From: Rhizorhapis sp. SPR117
Lineage (GTDB): Bacteria; Pseudomonadota; Alphaproteobacteria; Sphingomonadales; Sphingomonadaceae
DNA length: 64,000 bases
Direction of reading: 5' to 3'
Assembly (NCBI RefSeq): GCF_021742065.1
Contig: NZ_JAKKIE010000016.1
Span: 7,688 to 71,687, forward strand
Positions 52,213-60,745 of the stretch are shown piece after piece. The notes under the pieces were generated by a model. The model ran no database searches. It was not told the origin of the DNA and worked only from the letters and a program-made list of their open reading frames with translations. The first letter of the stretch is position 1. Each line of letters begins with the position of its first letter. The translations under genes were made by a program, and so were the position numbers.

Positions 52213-52282
52213 GGTTTCCAATAGGCCGAATCTGCGGTTTTTAATCGGCCGAGCGTCACGGTTTTCAATAGGCCGAGTCTCA
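52213..52282. repeat. Three iteron-like repeats next to repA
   Basis: Three direct repeats begin at 52213, 52236 and 52260 (23-24 bp period). On the minus strand the core reads TTCGGCCTATTGGAAACC, CTCGGCCGATTAAAAACC and CTCGGCCTATTGAAAACC. They lie against the repA stop. Iterons beside a Rep gene are the usual mark of a theta-replication origin. Confidence 0.72.
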
Positions 52283-53164
52283 TGGCCGGTTACCCACAGG
52301 CTTGAGCTTCAGGCGGCGCATGGCGCGATCGAGCGGATCGACGGGCACGGCGACGAAGTTCAGCCGCTCGCGGCCGAACGCATATTCACTGGCCAGAGTG
52401 TAGCCGGGAAGCGCCTGACGGCGGACGATACCGCGCACCTCGAACGCGAATTGCTTAAGCGGCGAGAGTGCGCCTGATTTCCTGTACAGATGCGCGATGT
52501 CGAAGCTCCAGCCGCCGGACTGGTGACCGCCATGCTTGCGCACAATGCGATAGAGCCAGCGTTCAAGACCACCGGAGAGATTGAAATATGCCCGGTCGAT
52601 CGTCAGCACGAGCGCGCGATCGACGACGCCGGCGTAGAACCAGTCAGGCAAGATCAGTTCGATGCCAAGCGCCCGTCCGCCATCATCGACCAGTTCGCGC
52701 CATTCGTTGATCCATGAGAAGCGGTGGCGCCGCCGCTGATGTTGCTGGCGGATCGATGTTGCGACTGTGGTCGACTGCAGCCGGTCGAGTGCAGCCTTGA
52801 GCCGATCATAATGATCACGACCGGTTCCGCGCCCGATGAATCTGAGGATTTCGTGTGGGGTAGTTACCAATAGGCGCGATGTGGGACGGCCTGCATCGCC
52901 CGCCTCGACGATCTGGCTCGCGGCCCAGATCAGAACATCCGCGTCCCAGATGGTCGCCATGCCATGTTCGGGTACGGCTTCGACCGAAATCCAGGTGTCA
53001 CCCATACGGAAGTCGATGGGCGCAGTCCTCTTGCGCTTGGCGAGACTGAAAAACGGCCAGGACATAAGATCCTGTGCGTCACGCACCGCCAGATCGCCGG
53101 GAACCGAGCGGAACAGCTCAAGTTGCGCGCGTTCGGCGGACGCAAAGGTCGTGGGCCTTGGCAT
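52280..53164 (-). CDS. repA: RepA-type replication initiator
   Basis: A 294-aa protein of the plasmid replication-initiator-A type. Visible blocks: LMSWPFFSLAKRKRTAPIDF, the winged-helix region with LLVTTPHEILRFIGRGTGRD and HYDRLKAALDRLQSTTVATS, and RFSWINEWRELVDD. These proteins bind iterons and open the origin. The stop lies at the iteron-like repeats. Presence in a conjugative element suggests a replicating ICE or a plasmid. Starts five bases after the AlpA-like gene stop. Confidence 0.85.
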   Translation of the reverse strand: MPRPTTFASAERAQLELFRSVPGDLAVRDAQDLMSWPFFSLAKRKRTAPIDFRMGDTWISVEAVPEHGMATIWDADVLIWAASQIVEAGDAGRPTSRLLVTTPHEILRFIGRGTGRDHYDRLKAALDRLQSTTVATSIRQQHQRRRHRFSWINEWRELVDDGGRALGIELILPDWFYAGVVDRALVLTIDRAYFNLSGGLERWLYRIVRKHGGHQSGGWSFDIAHLYRKSGALSPLKQFAFEVRGIVRRQALPGYTLASEYAFGRERLNFVAVPVDPLDRAMRRLKLKPVGNRP

Positions 53165-53169
53165 CGCGA

Positions 53170-53469
53170 TCAGTCCAATCCCGCGATGCGCTTGGCGGGA
53201 TGCACGGTGCCGACGCCGGGATCGGAAGTCGAACGGCGCGTACCGAGTGCTGCCCAGGCGTCGAGATCTGCGATGGCATAGACGATCCGTCCGCCAAGCC
53301 GCCGATAAACCGGACCCGTGCCGTAGCAGCGATGTTTTTCGAGGGTGCGCGGAGAAAGGCCCAGATGCGTCGCCGCATCCGGAGTCTTCAGATATTGCGG
53401 CCGAACGACGGCCGCCGGGTCGGCCTCTTTAAGGTATCGCGGCGTAGAGCCGCTCTCGCGCGATTGCAT
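53170..53469 (-). CDS. AlpA/excisionase-like HTH protein
   Basis: A 99-aa protein. The HTH (YLKTPDAATHLGLSPRTLEK, GGRIVYAIADLDAWAALG) is of the AlpA/MerR-like excisionase type. Such proteins regulate rep genes or excision of elements. Directly upstream of repA, probably in its operon. Its upstream region weakly resembles the 116-bp element found before hfaA and trbB. Confidence 0.8.
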   Translation of the reverse strand: MQSRESGSTPRYLKEADPAAVVRPQYLKTPDAATHLGLSPRTLEKHRCYGTGPVYRRLGGRIVYAIADLDAWAALGTRRSTSDPGVGTVHPAKRIAGLD

Positions 53470-53587
53470 GGGCGTCCTCCTGATAGGGGCCGGAAACGGC
53501 GGCGTTCACCGGCGATGAGGAGGTCAAGCTGTCGGAGGGCCAGCCAGGAAAGAAGGGACAGGGCAGTGATTAAAAAATGTCCCATAG

Positions 53588-54356
53588 TCAGCGGCCCTGA
53601 AGGAGATCGCGATAACCGCTGCGGACGAGCCAGTTCGCTTCCTTCGTCCAGCGGCCGATCTTTTTCCGCTCCGAGCAATCGGCCCATGCCGCGGCCGAGA
53701 GCGATGAAAGGGATGGATCAATAAGAAGCTCGGCAAGTTCGCGCGGCGATGCGCCGGCGTTTTGACCGTCGAGCAACTGCAAAAGCATTTGCAGCCGTTG
53801 CCTGCGAAAGTCGGTCAGCCTTGCGGCTTCGGGCGACGGGACGCGCGAGCGTCCCCGCAACCAGCGGAGGAACCAGATCGATGCCTGTGCGCGCACCCGC
53901 GCGCACGGCTCGGGCGGGAGCAGGATAGCGCCCGGTTCGCTAAGTCCCGGCTCGAAGCGCAGACGCAGGACGTTGCGTCCGATACCGATGGTCATATGGA
54001 GGCCATCCTCGCCCGCGAAGCGGAGCGAGACCTCGCGAAGGCTGTCCGGATCGATACGGGCTTCTGGAGAAAAGCCGTAAGGCGATGAACCGATGAGGAC
54101 AACGAAGGGATGCGCCTCGGCTCGCCAGATGGGTCGGTCAGGGGGCGCTGGTTGGCGGGGGTCCAGGACGAAATCGCAACCCCCAGCGTTTGGCGATAAG
54201 GCCATCCTGGGTGCTGTCGCGAGTGGAGCGGTTCGACCAATCCTTCACGAAATCCGCGTTTCGCCTGAGAAACTCGAAGGCATAACCAGACAGATCTAGT
54301 GTGCTGACGTTCGGCGCGGGATCGTCCACGCGCCAGTCCGAAGCTGGCGGCATCAA
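53588..54356 (-). pseudogene. DUF6499-DUF2285 gene with a frameshift
   Basis: Two frames together read as one normal protein of about 255 residues. The 5-prime frame encodes the DUF6499 segment (SGYAFEFLRRNADFVKDW) and GLIAKRWG; the 3-prime frame continues with CDFVLDPRQPAPPDRPIWRA and the DUF2285 part (LTDFRRQRLQMLLQLLDGQN, KEANWLVRSGYRDLLQG). Removing one base from the C5 run at 54180-54184 restores W-G-C-D-F. It is therefore a frameshift mutation, a homopolymer error or slippage. The family is a regulator-like companion in ICEs. Confidence 0.78.
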
Positions 54357-54463
54357 TTCCTCCCCTGTTTTTCTATCGTGTAGAAAGCGAGGAAGAATGA
54401 AGGGGTTATTCCAGAATTACAGGGCCCCGATATGTCCAGTCAGCGCAAAATGGGGCTCTTGAC

Positions 54464-54742
54464 TCACCGCTTCCAGCAAAACTGTTCAAAGGCCGCCAAC
54501 TGGCGGTATCCGGCTTCACTCATCCAGCGCGCGCGCGCCAAGTGACTTTCGTACAATCGCCGAGCCCGGTCTCGATCGCGGATCGGATCGACATGAAAAA
54601 TGATCTGGATCGCTTCCTGCCATGTCGCGGTTTCATCCGCGCTCGCATCAAGCAAGCGCAAGTAGGTGCGTAGATGGGTCAAATCATAATCAGTGACGAC
54701 TTGCCCCTGCGGAGGAACTTCCAAGAAGGCCGGTTGATTCAC
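54464..54742 (-). CDS. Short DUF2285-type protein
   Basis: A 92-aa protein (VVTDYDLTHLRTYLRLLDAS, RARRLYESHLARARWMSEAG, YRQLAAF). This small DUF2285-like protein is a standard neighbour of the larger DUF6499-DUF2285 gene in such ICEs. Presumed DNA-binding; exact role unknown. About 110 bp separates it from the frameshifted gene. Confidence 0.7.
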   Translation of the reverse strand: MNQPAFLEVPPQGQVVTDYDLTHLRTYLRLLDASADETATWQEAIQIIFHVDPIRDRDRARRLYESHLARARWMSEAGYRQLAAFEQFCWKR

Positions 54743-54877
54743 GCCCCGATGCTCCTGGCAAGCAAAATCCCTGAGGCACCGCTACGGCTGCGGCTGCGCC
54801 AGATTCTGTGATGGTGGCAAACAGGGTGCGCTCGATACCATCCAGAATGGACGAAGCGAAGGGGCTGCGTCGAACGC

Positions 54878-55090
54878 TTATTCAGACCGTGAGAAAAACG
54901 CGGCGGGATCGCAGTCAAGCTCGCTCGCGATGCGCTCGAGCGTATCGACGGTCGGCGAATTCTGCATGCGTTCAAGATTGCCGATATAGTTTCGGTCCAG
55001 TCCGGCACGATGCGCCAACTCCTCCTGCGACAAGCCCTTTGCCTGCCGCAACTGCCTCAGATTCTTAGCAACGATCTCCCGGAGTGTCAT
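54878..55090 (-). CDS. XRE-family HTH regulator
   Basis: A 70-aa Cro/CI-type regulator that is essentially a single HTH domain: NLRQLRQAKGLSQEELAHRA, GLDRNYIGNLERMQNSPTVD. ATG 55090 is chosen since the upstream residues are non-conserved. Its target is not evident; it may repress the neighbouring regulon. Confidence 0.85.
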   Translation of the reverse strand: MTLREIVAKNLRQLRQAKGLSQEELAHRAGLDRNYIGNLERMQNSPTVDTLERIASELDCDPAAFFSRSE

Positions 55091-55178
55091 GGGAGGGACG
55101 TTGCTTGCCCCCCTCCATATCACCACCTAGTATAGTAGGGAAAGCGTCACCCGATCTGTCGGATGACGCTTTCGCCGG

Positions 55179-55496
55179 TCAGTCGCGGTCCCGTCTTGTC
55201 TGCCGGCTCCAGACCAGGTCATATTCGCCATCCTCGCCGCTGAAGAGCTGTGCGAAAATGGGAGCGGTGAAACTGGGATCGTCGAGTTTTATCGAGAGAT
55301 AGGGCCGGTCGTCGCTTGTACGCTTGCTCCAGGCAGCGCCAACTTCTGCCTCGCCGGCATAGACGCGGTGGCTGGGCGCATTACCGCTGGCCTGTTCGTC
55401 CGCAACGATGCGAACCGATTGGGCCTGAATGGAGAGCGTGATGATCTGGCCCCTGAGCTCGCCTGAAATCTTCGTGAAGCTGCCGATCTTTGCCAT
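55179..55496 (-). CDS. DUF736 protein 2
   Basis: A 105-aa DUF736 protein (MAKIGSFTKISGELRGQIIT, AEVGAAWSKRTSDDRPYLSI, DPSFTAPIFAQLF). Small beta-rich protein of unknown function. AAAGGAAC precedes ATG 55496. One of three paralogues here. Confidence 0.82.
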   Translation of the reverse strand: MAKIGSFTKISGELRGQIITLSIQAQSVRIVADEQASGNAPSHRVYAGEAEVGAAWSKRTSDDRPYLSIKLDDPSFTAPIFAQLFSGEDGEYDLVWSRQTRRDRD

Positions 55497-55940
55497 TTTA
55501 GCTGTTCCTTTCACTTCGAGCCGCACCCATTGCGGCCTCGATGCGCCAGACCAGCCGGCAGGCGACCGGCGGTGCAGCCGGAGGCCCGCAGCGCAAGCGG
55601 AGGACGGCCTGGACCGGAGTTTCTTGTCGCGCGAGGAACGGTGGAACGCCGTGGGGAAGGAAGTCCGCGGACGGGTCGTTGCGGCAAGCCGGGCGAGCGA
55701 CAGCGTCCTGATGGCCAATGAGCGCATCTCGACGAGGCCGGGTTGCAAGGGGCTTGAGAACAGGAACTGCTGAGACGTCGGCACGCTGGTGAAGAACCGG
55801 AAGTGCCAGACCTGAAATTCGAGAGTGTATTCGGATCGCTGCATCGCCGCCGATCTGCCGACGAATTATGCCTCCCGTCAGCCGTTCAGCAAGAGCGAAG
55901 CGCAATCGCTTTGAAACGGCTAGCGAAGAGATGATGCCGC
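55497..55940. other. Intergenic region upstream of DUF736-2
   Basis: About 440 bp with no gene I can support. It contains a GC-rich AGCGCAAGCGGAGGA motif near 55590 that recurs in related form near 56810, 58218 and 60540. Confidence 0.5.
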
Positions 55941-56393
55941 CTAGTCGGCGCTTGCAATCGACCGCGAATAAGGCTGCGGCGCTGCTTCGGTAAGTGCCGG
56001 ACAGGCCAGCCGCTTCCAGGCCGTCGCAGCAATGACGAGCCCTCCGGCCCAACTTAGAGCGGAAAGCAGCGGGCCGGCGTCAATGGCAAGTTGCAACACA
56101 GCCTCCACGGCATGATAGCCTGCGACACCGGCCGGAACCGCAAACAGAAGGCCAATCATCATTCTGATTGCCGGCGAACAAACGACAGAAAGCAGAAACT
56201 GCCCGACAATCAGGACAGCCATTCCCACTCCCAGGCCACCGAGAATTGCTACCGGATATCCGTAACTATGGTCGTGCAACCACAAAGCCAGAGCGATGCC
56301 AGCGCCGACCGGCAGCGCGTACACGGCAAGGCTGAACAGCAACCAGATCATATAAAGGCCAGCAAAAAGGCCGAGAACGAGAAAGATGGTCAT
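55941..56393 (-). CDS. Polytopic membrane protein
   Basis: A 150-aa integral membrane protein with at least four hydrophobic helices (FLVLGLFAGLYMIWLLFSLA, PVGAGIALALWL, VAILGGLGVGMAVLIVGQFL, MIGLLFAVPAGVAGYHAVEA). No family recognised. ATG 56393 removes a poorly conserved 23-residue extension. Confidence 0.6.
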   Translation of the reverse strand: MTIFLVLGLFAGLYMIWLLFSLAVYALPVGAGIALALWLHDHSYGYPVAILGGLGVGMAVLIVGQFLLSVVCSPAIRMMIGLLFAVPAGVAGYHAVEAVLQLAIDAGPLLSALSWAGGLVIAATAWKRLACPALTEAAPQPYSRSIASAD

Positions 56394-56543
56394 CGATGTG
56401 CGTCCTTCCGAATGACGAATGATCGTCGGACGCGCTCTCCACCACCTCCACAGCGCTTGCATTGCGAGGACGAGAATAGCGTCGGGATATGGTGAACGAA
56501 ACCGGAAAATGCTCCGCTTTCCTGGCGAACACGTTTCTGCCGA

Positions 56544-56711
56544 TCAGGATGGAAATGGGTCATATTCCCGCACCACGTTCGCAGGATTGCCGTCGAATTC
56601 GTTCCAGGGCATCACCGCGTAGTTGCCGTTGTCGGTCCGCACGAGAACGATGACCGTCATGAGCGTTTTCGCGAGGTTCCAGGCGAGCGACTGGGCGGTC
56701 TTGAGCGGCAT
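56544..56711 (-). CDS. Small conserved-looking protein
   Basis: A 55-aa protein (MPLKTAQSLAWNLAKTLMTV, IVLVRTDNGNYAVMPWNEFD). Its globular-looking pattern suggests a real small gene; function unknown. ATG 56711 preferred over the upstream Met. Confidence 0.5.
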   Translation of the reverse strand: MPLKTAQSLAWNLAKTLMTVIVLVRTDNGNYAVMPWNEFDGNPANVVREYDPFPS

Positions 56712-57114
56712 GGGGTGAACTCCTGTCTCAGGAGCGGAGACCATCCCCGCTCGACAGGTGCCCCGGCGGCCGGGGGCTGGCCGCAATCACCGCGCAGGGC
56801 CTGGCCGAAGCGGCCGCACGCAAAGCGTAGCGGACCCTTTACGGGTTGATTGAAGGAGGCCTGACTGCGGCCAAGGGATCAGCGCCTATCGAGAGCGGCG
56901 GTGGTATTCGTGTCCGAAGAGAGCATCCTTGTGCCCAGCAGCCCGGTCGGTCGCCTGGAACCTTCCCCGACCCGCACTGCCCGTCTGACTGCACCACAGG
57001 GCGATGCAAGAGAGAAGATGACCGTGACGTGGGGGCTGCGTAGGGATTGTCGCGCCGTCCGGAACGGACATGAGTCGGGGCCTGGCGGTACAGACATAAA
57101 GAGTGGAGATTTTC
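56712..57114. other. Intergenic region before HU gene
   Basis: About 400 bp with no supported gene, separating two divergent genes. It holds the presumed HU promoter and a copy of the AAGCGTAGCGGA-type motif near 56820. Confidence 0.5.
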
Positions 57115-57390
57115 GTGAACAACAATGATCTGGCCGAGGCGCTTGCGACTGGAAACGGCATCACCAAGGCAGACGCGCGCAAATATGTCGACGGCGTCTT
57201 CGCGGCGATTGCCGAGGCGGCCGTCAAGGGCGAAGAAATCTCGCTGAACGGTTTCGGCAAGTTCAAGGTGAAGGACAGCCCGGCGCGCGAGGGTCGCAAT
57301 CCGGCAAATGGAGAAACCATCCAAATCGCTGCATCGAAAAAGCTGACCTTCGCGCCCGCCAAGGCGGTGAAGGACAAGGTGAACGGCTGA
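57115..57390 (+). CDS. HU-family DNA-binding protein
   Basis: A 91-aa HU/IHF-type protein: NNDLAEALATGNGITKADAR, YVDGVFAAIAEAAVKGEEIS, LNGFGKFKVKDSPAREGRNP and the DNA-arm region GETIQIAASKKLTF. It bends and compacts DNA and may assist replication or recombination of the element. The GTG at 57115 is preferred: GGAG at 57105-57108 lies 6 bp upstream. A GTG at 57103 would add four residues. Confidence 0.88.
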   Translation: MNNNDLAEALATGNGITKADARKYVDGVFAAIAEAAVKGEEISLNGFGKFKVKDSPAREGRNPANGETIQIAASKKLTFAPAKAVKDKVNG

Positions 57391-57454
57391 GGTCTACGAC
57401 ATCCTGGATATCGTCGCACAGGTCGGCGAGCTTGAGGAACGGCTGCGTCAGGCG

Positions 57455-57784
57455 ATGCTCAAGAGCGATGCCGCGGAACTGGACGTTTTGCTCAGCGATA
57501 CACTCGTCTTCACCAATCAGGACGGCGTGCGCCTGACGAAGGATGACGACCTCGCGGCCCATAATTCCGGCCTGCTGATCGTCCACGATATCCGCATCGT
57601 CGGGGATCGCATCGTGCGCCCTATGGGCGAGACTGCCTGCGTCTGCGTGACAGTCGATCTGGACGGACGTTATGCGGGTCAGCCGTTCCAGGGCAGGTTT
57701 GCCTATACGCGGCTGTGGCATTGTAAGACGGCCGGATGGCAGGTCGAGATCGCACACTGCTCGCAGCTGGCATCAAACACATGA
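57455..57784 (+). CDS. NTF2-like (SnoaL-type) protein, start unclear
   Basis: A 109-aa protein of the NTF2/SnoaL-like fold: AELDVLLSDTLVFTNQDGVR, DDLAAHNSGLLIVHDIRIVG, GQPFQGRFAYTRLWHC. Protein-like sequence (ILDIVAQVGELEERLRQ) continues upstream to about 57392 without an ATG, GTG or TTG, suggesting the true start was lost next to the HU stop or that a rare CTG at 57404 is used. ATG 57455 would trim the first helix. Unknown substrate. Confidence 0.6.
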   Translation: MLKSDAAELDVLLSDTLVFTNQDGVRLTKDDDLAAHNSGLLIVHDIRIVGDRIVRPMGETACVCVTVDLDGRYAGQPFQGRFAYTRLWHCKTAGWQVEIAHCSQLASNT

Positions 57785-57788
57785 AGGC

Positions 57789-57814
57789 CCGGCCCCGCCC
57801 AAAGGCGGGGCCGG
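57789..57814. terminator. Bidirectional terminator hairpin
   Basis: A perfect 11-bp stem CCGGCCCCGCC / GGCGGGGCCGG with a CAAA loop between the convergent NTF2-like and DUF736 genes. No long U-run, but the position and stability fit a shared terminator. Confidence 0.65.
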
Positions 57815-57821
57815 TGCCGGA

Positions 57822-58142
57822 TCAGGCCGGCGGGTTCCAGATGATGACCTTCTTCATCGGGTCGTCGCCCGGCGCGTTGGCGACATTGCCGTAGATGGTC
57901 CCGAACTCCGGAGCGGACAGCGACACCGAGACATATTCGGCGCCCGTGGTCTGCGAGTAGCGGTTCCAGCCAGCTCCCAGCTCGAAGCCGTTCTTGCGGC
58001 TGATGATCCGGAAGTCGGGTTCGCTCTCCTTCATCTTGCGCGCATTGGGGACGATGGCGATCGGCGCGGTGACGTTGAGCGTTGCCAGCGTGCCTTCGAG
58101 GCTGCCGTCGGTCTTCACGTTGAGGTTGGCGATAGTGGCCAT
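57822..58142 (-). CDS. DUF736 protein 3
   Basis: A 106-aa DUF736 protein (MATIANLNVKTDGSLEGTLA, RIISRKNGFELGAGWNRYSQ, APEFGTIYGNVANAPG). It is the most divergent of the three paralogues. ATG 58142 is used. Function unknown. Confidence 0.78.
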   Translation of the reverse strand: MATIANLNVKTDGSLEGTLATLNVTAPIAIVPNARKMKESEPDFRIISRKNGFELGAGWNRYSQTTGAEYVSVSLSAPEFGTIYGNVANAPGDDPMKKVIIWNPPA

Positions 58143-58842
58143 GATCAAAACTCCTTCGGTTGCTCGGGGACCGCCCCCGATGGCGCCCAAAGAAGAGCCC
58201 GGATTGCTGACGTCACTGGAGCGTAAGCGGAAGGGAACCCTCTTGCGGGGTTGACGGCCAAGGCACGCCGAGGATCGTATGCAGGCGACAGATGAGGGGA
58301 CGGTCTCCAATAGCCGGAGAGGTTCGTTGGCCCTGGCCACCGCCCGCCTGTGCAGAATGATGTCAGCCGTTGCGTTGCATTCTACGTCACTGTTCCCAGC
58401 CATCGCCCTGCTCGCAGGCAGGAAACGCACCCACGCAGTTTCCGCAAGACTGGATGCTGGCCCGGCGCTGGATCGTGTCCGCCCAAGTCTGGCTCGGCAT
58501 ATTGGTGTCCTCGGCTGTTGCGGTCGATCGGGTTTGCGGCTTCGCTGCGCCGGGCGGAGGTTGGATGACGAAGGTTCGCCCCCCGCCGCCTATTCGGCTG
58601 TTGGCCCGCCAGGGTTTGGCGAGACGACGAAATGATGCTGTCAAACGTCAGGACAGTGCCCTGGAAAAAGCATCACGATCATCCTTTGCCCCGCTTTTTT
58701 TGCCCAGATCGTAAGCGGCATCTCTCATGCTCGTTTCGGTAAATCATGTTCGTAGAATATGTCATTATCTGCCATTCGTGACACATTCATGGATTTAAGC
58801 CAAAAAATGCAATATGATTTCCATTATGAGAGTATTGACAGA
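58143..58842. other. Intergenic region before VapBC-like pair
   Basis: About 700 bp with no gene I can support; a 114-codon plus-strand frame across 58370-58714 has no motif. Near the right end TATGAT at 58813-58818 could be a -10 box for the antitoxin gene. Confidence 0.45.
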
Positions 58843-59103
58843 ATGGAGTTGGTCGTGACGATACAGGTCAACATCACACCCAACGGACGGATGAGCCTGC
58901 CCGCCGATCTGCGCAAACGGCTTGGGCTGAGTGACGGCGGCGCCGTGTTTCTTGAAGAAACCGAAGACGGCGTGGTGCTGCGTACCGCCGCGCAGGCGGT
59001 GGCGCACGCCCGGGCCATTGCGAAGCGCTACACCAAAGACCAAGCGGACGAAGCGTCGAGCGAAGCCTTCATCGCGCATCGCCGGACGGAGAGCGGCGAA
59101 TGA
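58843..59103 (+). CDS. AbrB-type antitoxin (VapB-like)
   Basis: An 86-aa protein with a SpoVT/AbrB swapped-hairpin domain: VNITPNGRMSLPADLRKRLG and AVFLEETEDGVVLRT. The C-terminal tail (HARAIAKRYTKDQADEASSE) should bind the toxin. ATG 58843 is used; a GTG at 58855 with GGAG upstream is equally possible. Its stop overlaps the toxin ATG. Confidence 0.8.
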   Translation: MELVVTIQVNITPNGRMSLPADLRKRLGLSDGGAVFLEETEDGVVLRTAAQAVAHARAIAKRYTKDQADEASSEAFIAHRRTESGE

Positions 59104-59489
59104 GCGATCTCGTTCTTGATGCCTCTGCTCTTCTTGCCATGCTCAACGAGGAACCCGGCGGCGGCAGGGTCGCCGACGTCATCGCCTCCTCCCGGATCGG
59201 CGCCGTCAATTACGCCGAAGTCGTCAGCCATTATATCCGGCTCGGCATGCCTGAGCGCGAAGTCGACGCGATGCTCGATCCTCTGCCGATGACCATTGTT
59301 CCGGCCGACAAGGCACTGGCGCAGCTCGCGGGACGCTTGCGGGCTGTGACCGCCGACGCCGGATTGTCGCTGGGGGATCGCTTTTGCCTCGCCCTGGCTA
59401 TTCGCGATGGCCTGCCGGCCTGGACCGCCGACAAGGCTTGGCGGGGCGTGGCCGACGCCGCCAAGGTCGAGGTCGTTGTGATCCGCTGA
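59100..59489 (+). CDS. vapC: VapC-like PIN-domain toxin
   Basis: A 129-aa PIN ribonuclease of normal VapC length. Acidic residues are visible in LVLDASALLAMLNEE, VNYAEVVSHYIRLG, LSLGDRFCLALAIRD and WTADKAWRGVADA. It would cleave tRNA or rRNA when freed from the antitoxin. ATG 59100 overlaps the antitoxin stop (ATGA), giving a coupled addiction module that can stabilise the element. Confidence 0.88.
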   Translation: MSDLVLDASALLAMLNEEPGGGRVADVIASSRIGAVNYAEVVSHYIRLGMPEREVDAMLDPLPMTIVPADKALAQLAGRLRAVTADAGLSLGDRFCLALAIRDGLPAWTADKAWRGVADAAKVEVVVIR

Positions 59490-59505
59490 CGAGCACAGCG
59501 CAGCG

Positions 59506-60435
59506 TCAGCCACTGCGTTCGCGGAAATCCCAGATGCGGATGCCCATTTTGCGGGCCTTGTCGGCGAGATTATCCTGGATGCCGGTGCCCGGAAACACGA
59601 TCACGCCCCTCGGCATATCCTCGAGCATCGCATCGTTGCGTTTGAACGGCGCGGCCTTCTTATGCCGGTTCCAATCGGGCTTGTATGGCTTTTGGGGAAC
59701 CTTGCGGTCACGTGCCCAGCAGGCGGCGATGCGTTCCGCGCCGGTCGGCGTGCTCCCATGCAGCAGGATCATCTGCGGCAGTTGCGCGTGGACCTTGTCG
59801 AGCACCGCATAGATGCGCTGGTGATCATTATAGTCGGCCCCGCCGGAGAAGGCGATGCGCACACCCTCGGGATTCAGTACCAGCGCGTCCTGATAGGCGC
59901 GACCGTCAAGCTGTTTGCGGCTGTCGAGCACCGCAGAGGTGAGCGCCTTGCGGTTGACCATCGGCCCGGAGCGGGGCAGCCAGGGCTTGCGGATGTGGAT
60001 GCGGTGCTGCTCGGCGGCGGCATCGCGGAAGAATTCCATGGTGTCGCGGCGTTCGAGCATCGTGATGCCTTCGGCGATGCAGCGTTCCAGCTCGACCGAC
60101 TTTACCTCGCTGCCATCCTGTTCGCGCTGCATTCGCTTCTGCGCCTGCTCGTTGTCGTCGAGTTCGCGTTCGATCCGTTCGCCGGCGCGGTGGAAGACAT
60201 TGACGATACCCCAGGCCAGATCCTCAAGGTCGGGTTCGATCCGCGTGTCGGTGAGGCAGGAGACGAGCGCGTCGAACATCTCGGCGACCGCGCCGCCTGC
60301 GATGCGATCGTCTGGCAGGGGCCGATGATCGGGCTCATCTTCGAACGGCCGGTGGCCGTAAAGCTGCATTTCCTGAAGCAGATAGGCGGTTGAACCGGGC
60401 TGTGCCTCGCGCTCGTTGTCATGATCGCTCGCCAT
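59506..60435 (-). CDS. DUF2493 protein
   Basis: A 309-aa protein of a DUF2493-containing ICE family. The N-terminal part is helical and acidic; the C-terminal third has a Rossmann-like DUF2493 region (VRIAFSGGADYNDHQRIYAV, ILLHGSTPTGAERIAACWAR, GVIVFPGTGIQDNLADKARK), thought to bind nucleotides. ATG 60435 is chosen; the longer frame upstream is shadow. Convergent with vapC by 16 bp. Confidence 0.82.
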   Translation of the reverse strand: MASDHDNEREAQPGSTAYLLQEMQLYGHRPFEDEPDHRPLPDDRIAGGAVAEMFDALVSCLTDTRIEPDLEDLAWGIVNVFHRAGERIERELDDNEQAQKRMQREQDGSEVKSVELERCIAEGITMLERRDTMEFFRDAAAEQHRIHIRKPWLPRSGPMVNRKALTSAVLDSRKQLDGRAYQDALVLNPEGVRIAFSGGADYNDHQRIYAVLDKVHAQLPQMILLHGSTPTGAERIAACWARDRKVPQKPYKPDWNRHKKAAPFKRNDAMLEDMPRGVIVFPGTGIQDNLADKARKMGIRIWDFRERSG

Positions 60436-60745
60436 CTTGTATCTCCGTCGTCTGACAGCCGCGCCTCTCGCGGCCTTCGTGGCGACGGGGAGCGGCGGGC
60501 GGTGCGGGACAGAACCGCGCTTCTTGGGCGCGGCCGAAGCGCAGCGGAGGATGGCGGAAAGCGGCCATTTTGCTTCGCGATGCAAAGGGGCGCAGCCCCG
60601 GTGGAAAATGGCCGCTGATAAGCCATTGCCGTCCCGGGCCGCTTGCCGCAGTCGCCCTCTGACGAAGGCCGAGTGCGCGGTGTCCCTGACAAAATCGGAG
60701 TGGATGGCGAGCCGGCGTGACCGGGGCCATGCGTTGCCCCGTCGA
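60436..60745. other. Intergenic region, DUF2493 / TOPRIM
   Basis: About 310 bp of GC-rich DNA with no gene. It contains GAAGCGCAGCGGAGGATGGC near 60537, related to motifs at 55590 and 56810. Confidence 0.5.
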
